The notes under the pieces: generated by a model
The model's input: only the letters and a program-made list of their open reading frames with translations
Databases searched by the model: none
Told to the model about the DNA's origin: nothing
Source: an uncultured Methylomonas sp.
GTDB taxonomy: Bacteria > Pseudomonadota > Gammaproteobacteria > Methylococcales > Methylomonadaceae
Direction of reading: 5' to 3'
DNA length: 33,061 nt
NCBI GenBank assembly: GCA_936941155.1
Contig: CAKZJE010000088.1
Span: forward strand, 1 to 33,061
Made by a program: the position numbers and the translations under genes
Part shown: positions 1 through 9,021 of the stretch, in pieces
Layout: each line of letters opens with the position of its first letter
How positions within the stretch are numbered: the stretch's first letter is position 1

Positions 1-252
1 TTAAAATGCTCTGATGCCGAAAAACGCGAGTATGAAAATTTTAAAGAATCGTTGCATTATCAAGCGAGTATGTATGAGTCAACGTATGTGGTTGGCAAGA
101 TGGATGGGATTAAGGAAGGGATTAGGGAGGGCATTGAACAAGGAATTGAGAAGGGAAAGTTGGAAACGGCAAAAGCGATGTTGGCAGAGGGGCTTGATAT
201 AAAATTGATTGTAAAAATGACTGGACTAACAGAAGAAATGATTTTGCAGTAG
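1..252 (+). CDS. Rpn-family PD-(D/E)XK nuclease/transposase, C-terminal fragment (gene starts before the window)
   Basis: The frame is open from base 1 and ends at the TAG at 250-252, so only the last 83 residues are visible. The tail carries the G-[IL]-x-[EQ]-G repeats and the short end helix ([12 protein letters not shown], then TGLTEEMI) typical of the Rpn/PF12784 family of recombination-promoting nucleases. The first 40 residues ([13 protein letters not shown]...) differ from the two full copies downstream, while bases 158-322 are identical to 1101-1265. So this is a different Rpn paralogue that shares a recombined or converted tail with its neighbour. The catalytic domain lies outside the window, so activity cannot be judged. 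Confidence 0.75.
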   Translation, partial: LKCSDAEKREYENFKESLHYQASMYESTYVVGKMDGIKEGIREGIEQGIEKGKLETAKAMLAEGLDIKLIVKMTGLTEEMILQ

Positions 253-276
253 AGATGCAATATTTTACGTCTCTAC
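250..276. repeat. Imperfect palindrome covering the stop codon (copy 1 of 3)
   Basis: Imperfect inverted repeat with outer arms TAGAGA and TCTCTA around an AT-rich centre. The TAG stop of the preceding gene is the first arm. The same sequence recurs at 1193-1219, and a perfect version occurs at 28560-28585. It may serve as a weak terminator hairpin. There is no U-tract. Confidence 0.6.
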
Positions 277-322
277 CCACACACTACCCAAACAACAAAC
301 AAAACACACAGAGGATAAAAAC

Positions 323-1195
323 ATGGCAACAGATTTTATCGAAAAATATATCAATCCTTTTACCGATTACGGATTTAAACGTTTATTTGGTGAAGAAGCG
401 AACAAAGATTTGTTAATGGATTTTTTAAGTGAATTGTTGCGTGAAGAACAAGGCGAAATTAAAAGCATTACGTTTTTAAAAAATGAAAATTTGGGTTCGA
501 CTGAGTTAGATAGAAAAGCTATTTTTGATTTGTATTGCGAAAACGACAAAGGCGAAAAATTTATTGTTGAGTTGCAAAAAACCAAGCAGAATTTTTTTAA
601 AGATAGGTCATTGTATTATTCTACCTTTCCAATTCAGGAACAGGCTAAAAAAGGTTCGGAGTGGAATTTTGAGTTAAAAGCCGTTTATACAGTTGCCATT
701 TTGGATTTTGTGTTTGAAGAAGATAAACAAGATGTAGAAAAATACAAATATTTTGTTAAGTTAAGCGATATTGAAACGAATAAGGTTTTTTATAATAAGT
801 TGACGTTTGTTTATTTGGAAATGCCTAAGTTTAAAAAGCCTTTAGAAGAAATTGAAACGCATTTTGAGAAATGGCTTTATGTGTTACGGCATTTAAACGA
901 GTTGGAAAAAATCCCCGCTAAATTAACTGAGCGAATTTTTAAAAAGTTGTTCGATGTTGCTGAAATTGCTAAATTTAATCGTGAGCAGTTGATGGCGTAT
1001 GAAGATAGTATGAAATATTACAGGGATTTAAAAAATTCATTGGATACTAAATTAAAGGAAGGCGAGGAAATTGGTTTTAAAAAAGGAATTGAACAAGGAA
1101 AGTTGGAAACGGCAAAAGCGATGTTGGCAGAGGGGCTTGATATAAAATTGATTGTAAAAATGACTGGACTAACAGAAGAAATGATTTTGCAGTAG
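323..1195 (+). CDS. Rpn-family recombination-promoting nuclease / PD-(D/E)XK transposase-like protein, tandem copy A
   Basis: 290 residues. The N-terminal half fits the Rpn/PF12784 PD-(D/E)XK nuclease domain: [14 protein letters not shown] opening, catalytic Asp69 in RKAIFDLY, then Glu83-x-Gln85-Lys86 in IVELQKTKQ. The C-terminal part is helical and ends in a short G-x-E-x-G repeat and a small end helix. Members of this family cut DNA and stimulate RecA-independent recombination in E. coli; here the role is inferred from family. The start is set by an AGAGGA ribosome site about 8 bases before the ATG at 323. The gene is duplicated in tandem at 1266, including the 70-bp leader. The tail has only one repeat unit (GIEQG), against three in copy B. 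Confidence 0.85.
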   Translation: MATDFIEKYINPFTDYGFKRLFGEEANKDLLMDFLSELLREEQGEIKSITFLKNENLGSTELDRKAIFDLYCENDKGEKFIVELQKTKQNFFKDRSLYYSTFPIQEQAKKGSEWNFELKAVYTVAILDFVFEEDKQDVEKYKYFVKLSDIETNKVFYNKLTFVYLEMPKFKKPLEEIETHFEKWLYVLRHLNELEKIPAKLTERIFKKLFDVAEIAKFNREQLMAYEDSMKYYRDLKNSLDTKLKEGEEIGFKKGIEQGKLETAKAMLAEGLDIKLIVKMTGLTEEMILQ

Positions 1196-1219
1196 AGATG
1201 CAATATTTTACGTCTCTAC
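1193..1219. repeat. Imperfect palindrome covering the stop codon (copy 2 of 3)
   Basis: Identical to 250-276 and again built around the TAG stop of the preceding Rpn gene (1193-1195). It belongs to the duplicated unit. Confidence 0.6.
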
Positions 1220-1265
1220 CCACACACTACCCAAACAACAAACAAAACACACAGAGGATAAAAAC

Positions 1266-2162
1266 ATGGCAACAGATTTTATCGAAAAATATATCAATCC
1301 TTTTACCGATTACGGATTTAAACGTTTATTTGGTGAAGAAGCGAACAAAGATTTGTTAATGGATTTTTTAAGTGAATTGTTGCGTGAAGAACAAGGCGAA
1401 ATTAAAAGCATTACGTTTTTAAAAAATGAAAATTTGGGTTCGACTGAGTTAGATAGAAAAGCTATTTTTGATTTGTATTGCGAAAACGACAAAGGCGAAA
1501 AATTTATTGTTGAGTTGCAAAAAACCAAGCAGAATTTTTTTAAAGATAGGGCATTGTATTATTCTACCTTTCCAATTCAGGAGCAGGCTAAAAAAGGCAC
1601 ATTGTGGAATTTTGAGTTAAAAGCCGTTTATACAGTCGCTATTTTGGATTTTGTATTTGATGAAGATAAGCAAGATGTTGAAAAATACAAATATTTTGTT
1701 AAGTTAAGCGATATTGAAACCAATAAAGTTTTTTACGATAAATTAACTTTTGTGTATTTGGAAATGCCTAAGTTTAAAAAGCCTTTAGAAGAAATTGAAA
1801 CGCATTTTGAGAAATGGCTTTATGTGTTACGGCATTTAAACGAGTTGGAAAAAATCCCCGCTAAATTAACTGAGCGAATTTTTAAAAAGTTGTTCGATGT
1901 TGCTGAAATTGCTAAATTTAATCGTGAGCAGTTGATGGCGTATGAAGATAGTATGAAATATTACAGGGATTTAAAAAATTCATTGGATACTAAATTAAAG
2001 GAAGGCGAGGAAATTGGTTTTAAAAAAGGAATTGAACAGGGCATTGAGCAAGGAATTGAGAAGGGAAAGTTGGAAACGGCAAAAGCAATGTTGGCAGAGG
2101 GGCTTGATATAAAATTGATTGTAAAAATGACAGGGCTAACGGAAGAAATGATTTTGCAGTAG
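1266..2162 (+). CDS. Rpn-family recombination-promoting nuclease / PD-(D/E)XK transposase-like protein, tandem copy B
   Basis: 298 residues, nearly identical to copy A, with the same catalytic set Asp69, Glu83, Gln85 and Lys86 and the same leader and AGAGGA ribosome site. Most of the difference is a roughly 220-bp patch (about 1550-1770) with many silent changes, flanked by identical sequence on both sides. The tail is 8 residues longer because of extra GIEQ/GIEKG units. Its stop codon lacks the palindrome found after copies 1 and A; it is followed by different DNA that leads into the STAND gene. An intact catalytic set suggests an active nuclease. Confidence 0.85.
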   Translation: MATDFIEKYINPFTDYGFKRLFGEEANKDLLMDFLSELLREEQGEIKSITFLKNENLGSTELDRKAIFDLYCENDKGEKFIVELQKTKQNFFKDRALYYSTFPIQEQAKKGTLWNFELKAVYTVAILDFVFDEDKQDVEKYKYFVKLSDIETNKVFYDKLTFVYLEMPKFKKPLEEIETHFEKWLYVLRHLNELEKIPAKLTERIFKKLFDVAEIAKFNREQLMAYEDSMKYYRDLKNSLDTKLKEGEEIGFKKGIEQGIEQGIEKGKLETAKAMLAEGLDIKLIVKMTGLTEEMILQ

Positions 2163-2205
2163 GCTGTATAATTACCTTTGTTTAATTGCTGATTGGGTGG
2201 GCGTT

Positions 2206-2289
2206 ATGGAGAGTGAGTTGTTGCTTGCAAAGTTTGAGCAGGGGATTTTGCCGTTGGATGATTTGACTACTTTGGTGAAAAGTGAGTAA
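2206..2289 (+). CDS. Possible 27-residue leader peptide or gene relic overlapping the STAND gene start
   Basis: A short ORF from ATG 2206 to TAA 2287-2289 encodes an acidic helical peptide (MESELLLAKFEQ...). Its end overlaps the GTG start of the next gene (2282) in the arrangement GTGAGTAA. The frame is open further back, to about 2164, and reads like protein (LYNYLCLIADWVG), so it may instead be the last piece of a gene destroyed by the upstream duplications. The STAND gene has no clear ribosome site of its own, so translation coupled to this ORF is plausible. No family was recognised. Confidence 0.35.
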   Translation: MESELLLAKFEQGILPLDDLTTLVKSE

Positions 2290-5200
2290 TTCAGGTGCAA
2301 AAGCCGCACTAAAAGGCTACCGTCTCCAAACTTTATACACATTGGTTGAAATACTCAATTCTGATAATGCCGATAACATTTTTCAGCCAGAAGGTGAAGA
2401 GGATTTAGCCATTCATAATAACGACCAGTTAATTCGAGTTATTCAAGTAAAAGCTAAATCTGAAAACTTAACCTTATCTAGTTTTAGTCCTGATAAAAAA
2501 GATTCATTTTTTCACAGAGTTTCTCAACTATTAAACAGTTATCCTCAATTATCTATTGAAGTTGTTAGCTTTGGAAAAGTTGGCAATGAAATAGAAAAGG
2601 CTTGGATTGATAAAGATATTAGTAATCGTAATTCAATTAGTAAAAAGTTAATAAGTCATGGCATTGATCAAAAAAGAATTGAAGATTTTTTTGATAAAAT
2701 AAAATGGACAATCGTTTCTGAGAAAGAGTTACAAGATAGATTATACGAGCATTTAGAAAAAACAATAGTTGCGGGAAACTCTGAGAATGCTTTTTCTTTA
2801 TTAATGGCTTGGCTTTATCATGCGGCTGAACATAGAACCAAAATTAGCAAACAGGAGTTAATCAACAAAATTTATGCTGTTGGAAAATATTTATCCGAAA
2901 GAGCAGCACATCATCAAGAATGGTTTAATTCAATAAATCCATTAATCGAAGAAAACAAAAATATACAATACAGTAATCTTGCAGAAGAATTTTATAAAGG
3001 TGTTTCTGCTCGTTTCAGTCATATTCAAGCAGGTTTAGATATATATCGTACTGAACAAATTAATAAAATTGATCTTGCTTTTAAGAATGGACAAAAAACT
3101 GTTATTGTTCATGGTGCATCAGGTCAAGGTAAAACGACATTAGCGTATCGTTATTTACATGATTTTGTACCGGAAGATTGGCGATTTCAAATTAATTTTA
3201 TTGAAAATAGAAGTCACGCTGAAAAAATTGCTTTAGCAATCGCTGACCATTTATCTGTATTTAAAGCTGATTTATACCTTTATATTGATGTTTCGCCACG
3301 CGATTTAGAATGGACTGCATTAGTAAAATCTTTATTGCAAAAGCATAATGTTAAAATTCTTATTACAATTCGAGAAGAAGACTTAGCACGGCAAAATATT
3401 TCTAATGCCGAATTGAATTTTCCTGTAACCGTGCCATTGCAGTTCCATAAATCAGAGGCAAAAATAATTTATCAAAATTTGATTAATAAAAAAGTCGCTA
3501 ATCCTTATCCTTCTTTTACAGATGCTTGGACTCGATTTGGTGGCAATGGCGCACTGCTAGAATATATTTATTTTCTTACACAAACAGAGTCACTTAAAGA
3601 TAAATTAGCTTTTCAAATTAAACGCCTTCGAGAAGAGATAAGACAGCAAAAACTAGAAGCTGGCGCATTAAAACTCTTATTTTGCTGTGCTGTTGCAACC
3701 GCTTATGAATCGCGGATACAAATAATAGAAATAATTAAATCTATTAACTTATTCGATGCCAAAGGTACTTTTGAATTATTTGAGAAAGAATATTTAATAC
3801 GTTGTTCAATGGATGAGCGATATATTGAACCATTACATCCTTTGCGTTCAAAATTATTAGTTGAAATTTTAACTGATTCAGATTTCAATCCTTGGATAAA
3901 TGCCGCAACAACAATATTGCCTTGTATAGTCGAGTCCGATTTAGAAAACTTTTTACTTTATGCCTTTGTTGAAAATCCGCAAGAATACGATGCGATTTAT
4001 CAAAAATTATCAGAATTAAAGTTTAATAGCTGGCGAGGTTATGCGGGTATTAGTAGAGCATTAATTTGGTATGGTGTTTATACTTATGTAGCAAATAATT
4101 CTGACATTATAGAAAAAGTTCGTTCAATTGTGGGTGATGCTTGGGGCTTACTATTACCCTATCCTGCCACTCTTTTTAACGACCATACGAATAAATCAAT
4201 ATTAGAAAATTATAAATATCTCGAAGATACAAATCCAGATGTGGTTGATAAATTATTACAACTTACAAGCCAAGTTTCTTCATCTGAAATCATTTATCAA
4301 GGACTAAGATATTGGCTAAACAATAAAACAATAACAGCGAGAAAGTCAGACAATGAAGTTGACTGGTTGAGCATAAGTGAAGTTTTATTTTGGATGGGAT
4401 GGTTAAGGATTAATTCAAAATATGATATTAGTTGGGTACTTCAAGAAAATATTTTTTCTAAAATAGAAAGTATTGATGTGTTGTCTGAATTTACTCTAGC
4501 AATGTATTATTATGATAATAATACATATCAAAAATTTATCTCAAAAAATAAAGTAGAAATTGAATTATTATTTCAATTAAAAACCAATACATTATGGTTA
4601 GAATATAAGCAAAATAATCCAATTGCACATTATATTGTGACTAATCACAGAGAAAACAATAGTTTTTCTGAAAGCTTAAATGAGAAAACTGTTTATTGTG
4701 CAGAAACTCTTAGAAAATTATTTCCAGATCATGAATATTTTGGTGCTAAAGGTTATGGACATCAAGTTCCATTTATAGAGTTGCCTTTTGATGAGTCAAA
4801 TAAACCAAGTATTTTAAAATCTTCTCTTTTTATTAAACGATTAGTAAATATTAATTCAACTTATGTCAACTTAGCAGATTACACTCATCGTCCTAATGAC
4901 TGGAAAACATATACTGATGAAATAATTTTAACTAGAAAAAAAATTATAGACGGTTTAAGTTGTCTTAATAAATCCTTGATTTCTTACTTTAAAAATAAAA
5001 AATCTCAATCAATTATAGGCGGACAAATAGATAGTTATTATTGGGGGCAATTATCAAAATTTAATAATATAGGATTTTCGATGTTTCCAAAAGTAACGGT
5101 TGATGCTTGGGGATATACTAGTGAAGGAGCAAAAGATAACTCAAAAGATGAAAAATCAAAAATACCTAAATCTGTTAGTGCTTCAGTAACATTATTACAA

Positions 5201-6421
5201 TATAAAAATTATAAAAAATCTTGGTCTGATTATTTAATGAGCATGATTAATTTTTTTAATCAATCGGACTTAATTCTAGCTGTCAATGGGTTTATAGGAC
5301 GCTTACCACAATCGCAACACGAAGCATTTTTTAAAAAATCAGAAGAATTGGGAAGACCATATACTGCACATACTGTTCATTTAACTGTAATTAATCTAAA
5401 TGATGCTAAATGTAATTTAGTAAAATTTCAGCTTGAATTTCGTGATAAATTTAAAGAAATAATTGATTTAAACGCTTTAAAAAAGCTTGAAGAACAAGAA
5501 ACAAGTAAAATTGAAAAATCTTGGAATCTTTGGTATCAATTTGCCTATCACCCTGAAAGGCAATGGAAAGAATCTGCCGATGTAAAAGCGGCAGCAATTA
5601 CACGCAAAACATTTACAGACTTACTCAACTCTATAAAAAAAGCACTTAGTTTAAATACAGCTTTAACTTGGCAAGCTAAATTATTAAGTGAAAGTTATTG
5701 TTTTGAACAAGAACCAGCTTTATGGATAGGTTTACAGCTAGAAAACTTATTTGCATTAGACACAGCCTATAGTGAAATAGTTGAAATATTGACTGATGCT
5801 ATTCGTCCAGTTGAATATAAAGATTTAAAATATTTTGTAATGAGTAATCATTGGCAGAAAATTATTATTGTGCCAATGATAGAAAATAAAACTTTAAATA
5901 ATATTGCTTGGCAATTATTAACTAGCCTTTTTGTAGGTAATGAACCCGTTTTAAATGCAGATAAACCTTGGTTTCTTATACCGCAACAATTATCAGAAGA
6001 TGCAATAAATTATTTTCAATTTGAACAAGCTCAAACCGAACATTTTGAAAAGTTACAATTACTTAAAGAAAAGTTAGCTAAAATTTATGAAATTACAGTT
6101 CACTTTTCTAATTTTATTGAAGTTGTACCAAGGTTAAACTTAACAGGTGAAAAAGTATTAAGCGAGTATTTATCAACATTTCAAGAAAGTTTAGCGGAAA
6201 ATATATCAGCCGCAGATGACATCATCAGCGAGTTAAAAACGATAATGAATGATAATGCTGAAAAATTAGCAGCCTTAGAAATTTGTGAACACTCAATATA
6301 TTTTTGTGGGAAACCTAAAAACAACCAAATAACAATTAATTTAGGTGTTTGTAAAGAATGGGCTTTGATTATTCAAGAAGCATTGGGCGTATTACAATTA
6401 GGTTTATGGCAAATCTACTAA
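2282..6421 (+). CDS. STAND-type NTPase with N-terminal Cap4/DUF4297-like nuclease domain (putative Avs-like antiphage sensor)
   Basis: 1379 residues. Residues 1-60 match the start of Cap4/DUF4297 dsDNA nuclease domains: GAKAALKGYRLQTLYTL, then an acidic stretch EGEEDLAI (39-44) and IQVKAK (54-59), the D/E...QxK signature of a PD-(D/E)XK fold. A Walker A loop GASGQGKTT lies at 278-286, a hydrophobic strand ending in Asp (LYLYID, 331-336) is the Walker B candidate, and KILITIREED (358-367) is sensor-1-like. The remaining 1000 residues show no motif I can name and are probably the helical or TPR-like target-sensing part. Nuclease-STAND-sensor is the known layout of Avs proteins, which bind a phage protein, assemble and cut DNA. 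Antiphage function here is inference. The only possible start is GTG 2282, since a TGA lies two codons upstream in frame. The gene is very AT-rich. Confidence 0.75.
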   Translation: MSNSGAKAALKGYRLQTLYTLVEILNSDNADNIFQPEGEEDLAIHNNDQLIRVIQVKAKSENLTLSSFSPDKKDSFFHRVSQLLNSYPQLSIEVVSFGKVGNEIEKAWIDKDISNRNSISKKLISHGIDQKRIEDFFDKIKWTIVSEKELQDRLYEHLEKTIVAGNSENAFSLLMAWLYHAAEHRTKISKQELINKIYAVGKYLSERAAHHQEWFNSINPLIEENKNIQYSNLAEEFYKGVSARFSHIQAGLDIYRTEQINKIDLAFKNGQKTVIVHGASGQGKTTLAYRYLHDFVPEDWRFQINFIENRSHAEKIALAIADHLSVFKADLYLYIDVSPRDLEWTALVKSLLQKHNVKILITIREEDLARQNISNAELNFPVTVPLQFHKSEAKIIYQNLINKKVANPYPSFTDAWTRFGGNGALLEYIYFLTQTESLKDKLAFQIKRLREEIRQQKLEAGALKLLFCCAVATAYESRIQIIEIIKSINLFDAKGTFELFEKEYLIRCSMDERYIEPLHPLRSKLLVEILTDSDFNPWINAATTILPCIVESDLENFLLYAFVENPQEYDAIYQKLSELKFNSWRGYAGISRALIWYGVYTYVANNSDIIEKVRSIVGDAWGLLLPYPATLFNDHTNKSILENYKYLEDTNPDVVDKLLQLTSQVSSSEIIYQGLRYWLNNKTITARKSDNEVDWLSISEVLFWMGWLRINSKYDISWVLQENIFSKIESIDVLSEFTLAMYYYDNNTYQKFISKNKVEIELLFQLKTNTLWLEYKQNNPIAHYIVTNHRENNSFSESLNEKTVYCAETLRKLFPDHEYFGAKGYGHQVPFIELPFDESNKPSILKSSLFIKRLVNINSTYVNLADYTHRPNDWKTYTDEIILTRKKIIDGLSCLNKSLISYFKNKKSQSIIGGQIDSYYWGQLSKFNNIGFSMFPKVTVDAWGYTSEGAKDNSKDEKSKIPKSVSASVTLLQYKNYKKSWSDYLMSMINFFNQSDLILAVNGFIGRLPQSQHEAFFKKSEELGRPYTAHTVHLTVINLNDAKCNLVKFQLEFRDKFKEIIDLNALKKLEEQETSKIEKSWNLWYQFAYHPERQWKESADVKAAAITRKTFTDLLNSIKKALSLNTALTWQAKLLSESYCFEQEPALWIGLQLENLFALDTAYSEIVEILTDAIRPVEYKDLKYFVMSNHWQKIIIVPMIENKTLNNIAWQLLTSLFVGNEPVLNADKPWFLIPQQLSEDAINYFQFEQAQTEHFEKLQLLKEKLAKIYEITVHFSNFIEVVPRLNLTGEKVLSEYLSTFQESLAENISAADDIISELKTIMNDNAEKLAALEICEHSIYFCGKPKNNQITINLGVCKEWALIIQEALGVLQLGLWQIY

Positions 6422-6507
6422 ACCCAAAAATATCCCCTTTGTCTGATCACGATAACTTTGATGATTTCATCAATTTTCTGATTAAAACTTTGAAACATCA
6501 AAAATAA
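6406..6507 (+). CDS. Possible 33-residue small protein overlapping the STAND gene end
   Basis: ATG 6406 lies inside the last codons of the STAND gene and the frame runs to TAA 6505-6507. The overlap is 16 bp, with an AGG six bases before the ATG. The peptide is acidic in the middle (SDHDNFDDF) and ends in a basic helix. It could be a coupled small partner, or the stump of a longer gene cut off by the downstream antitoxin module. I recognise no family. Confidence 0.35.
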   Translation: MANLLNPKISPLSDHDNFDDFINFLIKTLKHQK

Positions 6508-6533
6508 ACGCATTAAAAAAACAGGAGAAAATC

Positions 6534-6743
6534 ATGCAATTTGCAATTGAAATCCCCGAAACAATGGGATTTGAACTCAAAACCTTAGCCAACGCTAACG
6601 AGTTTATCATTCAAGCCATTCAAAAAGCCTTAGCAGAAAACAAAAGAAAAAAAGAATTTAAACAATCACTTGCGACAATTCAACAACAAGCCAGCGACAA
6701 CGGCTTAACAGAAATGGAACTGGACAAACTACTCCATGATTAG
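6534..6743 (+). CDS. Small antitoxin-like protein, toxin partner lost
   Basis: 69 residues with a good AGGAG ribosome site 7 bases before the ATG. It has a short beta start (MQFAIEIPE) and is helical afterwards with an acidic C-terminus. From memory this resembles the small antitoxins that precede PIN-domain toxins of the 'putative toxin component' type. At its stop, an ATG (6736) overlaps in the typical coupled arrangement and opens a reading frame MISLVKPDS that stops after nine residues; MISLV is how such PIN toxins often begin. The toxin therefore seems to have been deleted, leaving a solo antitoxin. Family assignment is inference. Confidence 0.6.
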   Translation: MQFAIEIPETMGFELKTLANANEFIIQAIQKALAENKRKKEFKQSLATIQQQASDNGLTEMELDKLLHD

Positions 6744-6787
6744 CCTTGTGAAACCTGATAGTTAATCAAACCAAGATTATATTCAAT

Positions 6788-7273
6788 ATGCACACTAAGC
6801 AAAAAAACACCTCAATCAACATCAGAACTTTTAAAACAGACGACTTAGAAGCCATTGCAAAACTCGACCAACAAGCCTTTCACATCGACTGCTACCCCAG
6901 CTTTTTCTTTCGCCAAGCCTTTGATGTATTTGGAGAATTATTTAAAGTTGCTGAAAACAGCGAAAATAAAATAGTCGGCTATATTTTAGGCGCGTTGCAA
7001 GCAAATCAGACTGACGCATGGATTTTGTCCGTAATTGTCGACGAAAACTCCCGCCGCCAGCGCATTGCAGAACAACTTATCAATACCGTACTCGATATTT
7101 TCCAACATCAGCAGATCACGCAAGTGCTATTGACTGTTGATCCACCTAACGTGGGTGCGCAAACGCTTTATCAGAAATTAGGATTTGTGGAGTTTTATCG
7201 AGATGCCAATTATTTTGGCAACCATGAGGAAAGAATTGTGATGAAAAAAACGCTGAAAAATCAAGCAACTTAA
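6788..7273 (+). CDS. GNAT-family N-acetyltransferase
   Basis: 161 residues covering one full GNAT fold: beta1-alpha1 (INIRTFKTDDLEAIAKLDQQAF), strand 4 (AWILSVIVDENSR), the acetyl-CoA loop and helix (RRQRIAEQLI, about 99-108), then DPPNVGAQTLYQKLGFVEF, the usual N-x-x-A-x-x-L-Y-x-K-x-G-F motif B. It resembles RimI-like enzymes, but the substrate is unknown. The acetyl-CoA loop normally reads R-G-x-G-[IV]-[GA]; here both glycines are arginines, which may weaken cofactor binding. There is no clear ribosome site before ATG 6788. The gene converges on hisD and shares a terminator with it. Confidence 0.85.
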   Translation: MHTKQKNTSINIRTFKTDDLEAIAKLDQQAFHIDCYPSFFFRQAFDVFGELFKVAENSENKIVGYILGALQANQTDAWILSVIVDENSRRQRIAEQLINTVLDIFQHQQITQVLLTVDPPNVGAQTLYQKLGFVEFYRDANYFGNHEERIVMKKTLKNQAT

Positions 7274-7289
7274 CCAGCTGCTTGATTTT
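7257..7289. terminator. Bidirectional intrinsic terminator between GNAT gene and hisD
   Basis: Perfect 11-bp inverted repeat: AAAATCAAGCA (7257-7267) pairs with TGCTTGATTTT (7279-7289) across an 11-base loop. It gives a T-run on both strands. It overlaps the last codons of the GNAT gene and lies 13 bp from the hisD stop, so it can stop both convergent transcripts. Confidence 0.75.
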
Positions 7290-7301
7290 CTTGGTAAAAA
7301 T

Positions 7302-8603
7302 TTAAATTCGATATTCCGCCGACCGCGCATGAGCTGTCAAACTCTCACCGCGTGCCAAAATAGAAGCTGTTTTTCCCAACGCACTCGCACCTTGCGCAGA
7401 ACAATTAATCAAGCTAGAACGTTTTTGGAAATCATACACCCCCAAAGGCGATGAATAACGTGCCGTGCTAGAAGTGGGCAAAACGTGATTTGGCCCCGCA
7501 CAATAATCACCTAACGCCTCAGCAGTGTAACGCCCCATAAAAATCGCCCCCGCATTGCGAATTTGCGCACACAGCGCGTCTGGATTTTCAACGGACAGCT
7601 CCAAATGTTCCGGCGCGATTTTATTTGCCACTTCTGCCGCTTGTGCTAAATCAGCCACTTGAATCAACGCCCCACGACCGGATAACGAAGCGCGAATAAT
7701 CTCTTGCCGTTCCATCGTTGGCAACAATTTATCAATACTTTTCGCAACTTGTGCAAGAAAATCAGCATCATCCGAAATTAAAATCGCTTGCGCATTTTCG
7801 TCGTGTTCCGCTTGCGAGAATAAATCCATTGCAATCCAATCTGGATTGGTTTTGCCATCGCAAATAATCAAAATTTCAGAAGGGCCGGCAATCATGTCGA
7901 TGCCGACTTTGCCGAAAACCAGTTTTTTTGCAGTCGCAACATAAATATTGCCGGGGCCGACAATTTTATCCACTGCTGGAATCGTTTCTGTGCCATACGC
8001 TAATGCGGCAACGGCTTGTGCGCCGCCAATTCTGAATACTCTATCCACGCCAGCTAAATACGCCGCTGCTAATACTAATTGATTAGTTTCTCCCTTTGGA
8101 GTTGGCACAACCATAATCAGTTCGCCCACGCCAGCCACTTTCGCGGGAATCGCATTCATTAACACTGACGATGGATAAGCCGCTTTACCGCCAGGTACAT
8201 ATAGCCCTGCTTTGTCTAAAGGTGTGACTTTTTGCCCCAATAACGTGCCATCGGCTTCAATAAATTGCCAACTTTGCAGTTTTTGATGTTCTGCATAGGC
8301 AAAAACGCGATCAGCGGCGGTTTGCAAGGCTTGGGCTTGCTCAGTTGGCAACGCTTCCCACGCTTGTTTCAATACTGCGTTAGGAATTTGCAACTCATCC
8401 GCGTGTTGAATGGTGCTATGGTCAAATTGATTGGTGTAATCAATCACTGCTGCATCGCCTTTGCTGCGTACTTGCGCAATGATTTCTAACACCCGTTTAT
8501 GAATTTCAAAATCTGAACTTTCGTCCCACGCTAACAGGTTTTGCAGTTGTGCAGAAAATTCTGCATCGGTTGCGTTAAGACGGGTTATGTTTAAATCAGT
8601 CAT
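7302..8603 (-). CDS. hisD: Histidinol dehydrogenase
   Basis: 433 residues, normal length. It catalyses the last two steps of histidine synthesis, L-histidinol to L-histidine with two NAD+, in the cytoplasm. The zinc ligands are present as Gln264 and His267 (FSQAEHDE), Asp366 ([10 protein letters not shown]) and His425 near the C-terminus. The catalytic Glu332-His333 pair is in APEHLELS. The NAD-domain motif GPGNIYV is at about 217. In most gammaproteobacteria hisD directly follows hisG and precedes hisC. Here a 4.5-kb accessory island separates it from hisG and a terminator closes it downstream, so it stands alone. The sequence before the ATG at 8603 has no strong ribosome site. Confidence 0.97.
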   Translation of the reverse strand: MTDLNITRLNATDAEFSAQLQNLLAWDESSDFEIHKRVLEIIAQVRSKGDAAVIDYTNQFDHSTIQHADELQIPNAVLKQAWEALPTEQAQALQTAADRVFAYAEHQKLQSWQFIEADGTLLGQKVTPLDKAGLYVPGGKAAYPSSVLMNAIPAKVAGVGELIMVVPTPKGETNQLVLAAAYLAGVDRVFRIGGAQAVAALAYGTETIPAVDKIVGPGNIYVATAKKLVFGKVGIDMIAGPSEILIICDGKTNPDWIAMDLFSQAEHDENAQAILISDDADFLAQVAKSIDKLLPTMERQEIIRASLSGRGALIQVADLAQAAEVANKIAPEHLELSVENPDALCAQIRNAGAIFMGRYTAEALGDYCAGPNHVLPTSSTARYSSPLGVYDFQKRSSLINCSAQGASALGKTASILARGESLTAHARSAEYRI

Positions 8604-8686
8604 TATGTTTGCTCAAAGAAATTTAAGGTGTTTATTTTACTAGGGGGAGTAGAAAGCAGTGGAAACAGTTATTAGCAGTTGTAATG

Positions 8687-9007
8687 TTATCTGGCTAAAC
8701 TCAATGAGTTAGTATGACTTTTTTTACTAAACAAAGGGTTAGCATGAAGTTCTGTTTTACGTTGCTCAACTTGCCACAAATCGAATGCCACTTGATGTCC
8801 CATCCAACTTTCCGCGCTACTTCCTAAGGTAATAGAAAGGCGCACCGCAATTTCTGGCGTAATAGAAGCTTTGCCGTTAATAATGTTTGAGAGTGTGTTA
8901 CGGCTAATTCCCATTGCAGCAGCTACTTCTGTGATGCTTTTATTCATGGGTTCTAACCATAAGCCTTTAATAATTTTGCCAGGGTGTGGTGGATTGTACA
9001 TATTCAT
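8687..9007 (-). CDS. higA: HigA-type antitoxin (XRE-family HTH)
   Basis: 106 residues from ATG 9007, which has GAGAAGG about 7 bases upstream; a TTG at 9025 would overlap the toxin stop but has no site. [16 protein letters not shown] is the HigA signature opening. The helix-turn-helix is in [34 protein letters not shown], given here in pieces: recognition helix [11 protein letters not shown]. The following SAESWMGHQ is also typical. HigA binds its toxin and represses the operon. It lies 14 bp after higB (toxin first, the usual HigBA order). Because higB is frameshifted, this antitoxin may have no working partner. Confidence 0.92.
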   Translation of the reverse strand: MNMYNPPHPGKIIKGLWLEPMNKSITEVAAAMGISRNTLSNIINGKASITPEIAVRLSITLGSSAESWMGHQVAFDLWQVEQRKTELHANPLFSKKSHTNSLSLAR

Positions 9008-9021
9008 ATTTTCGCCTTCTC

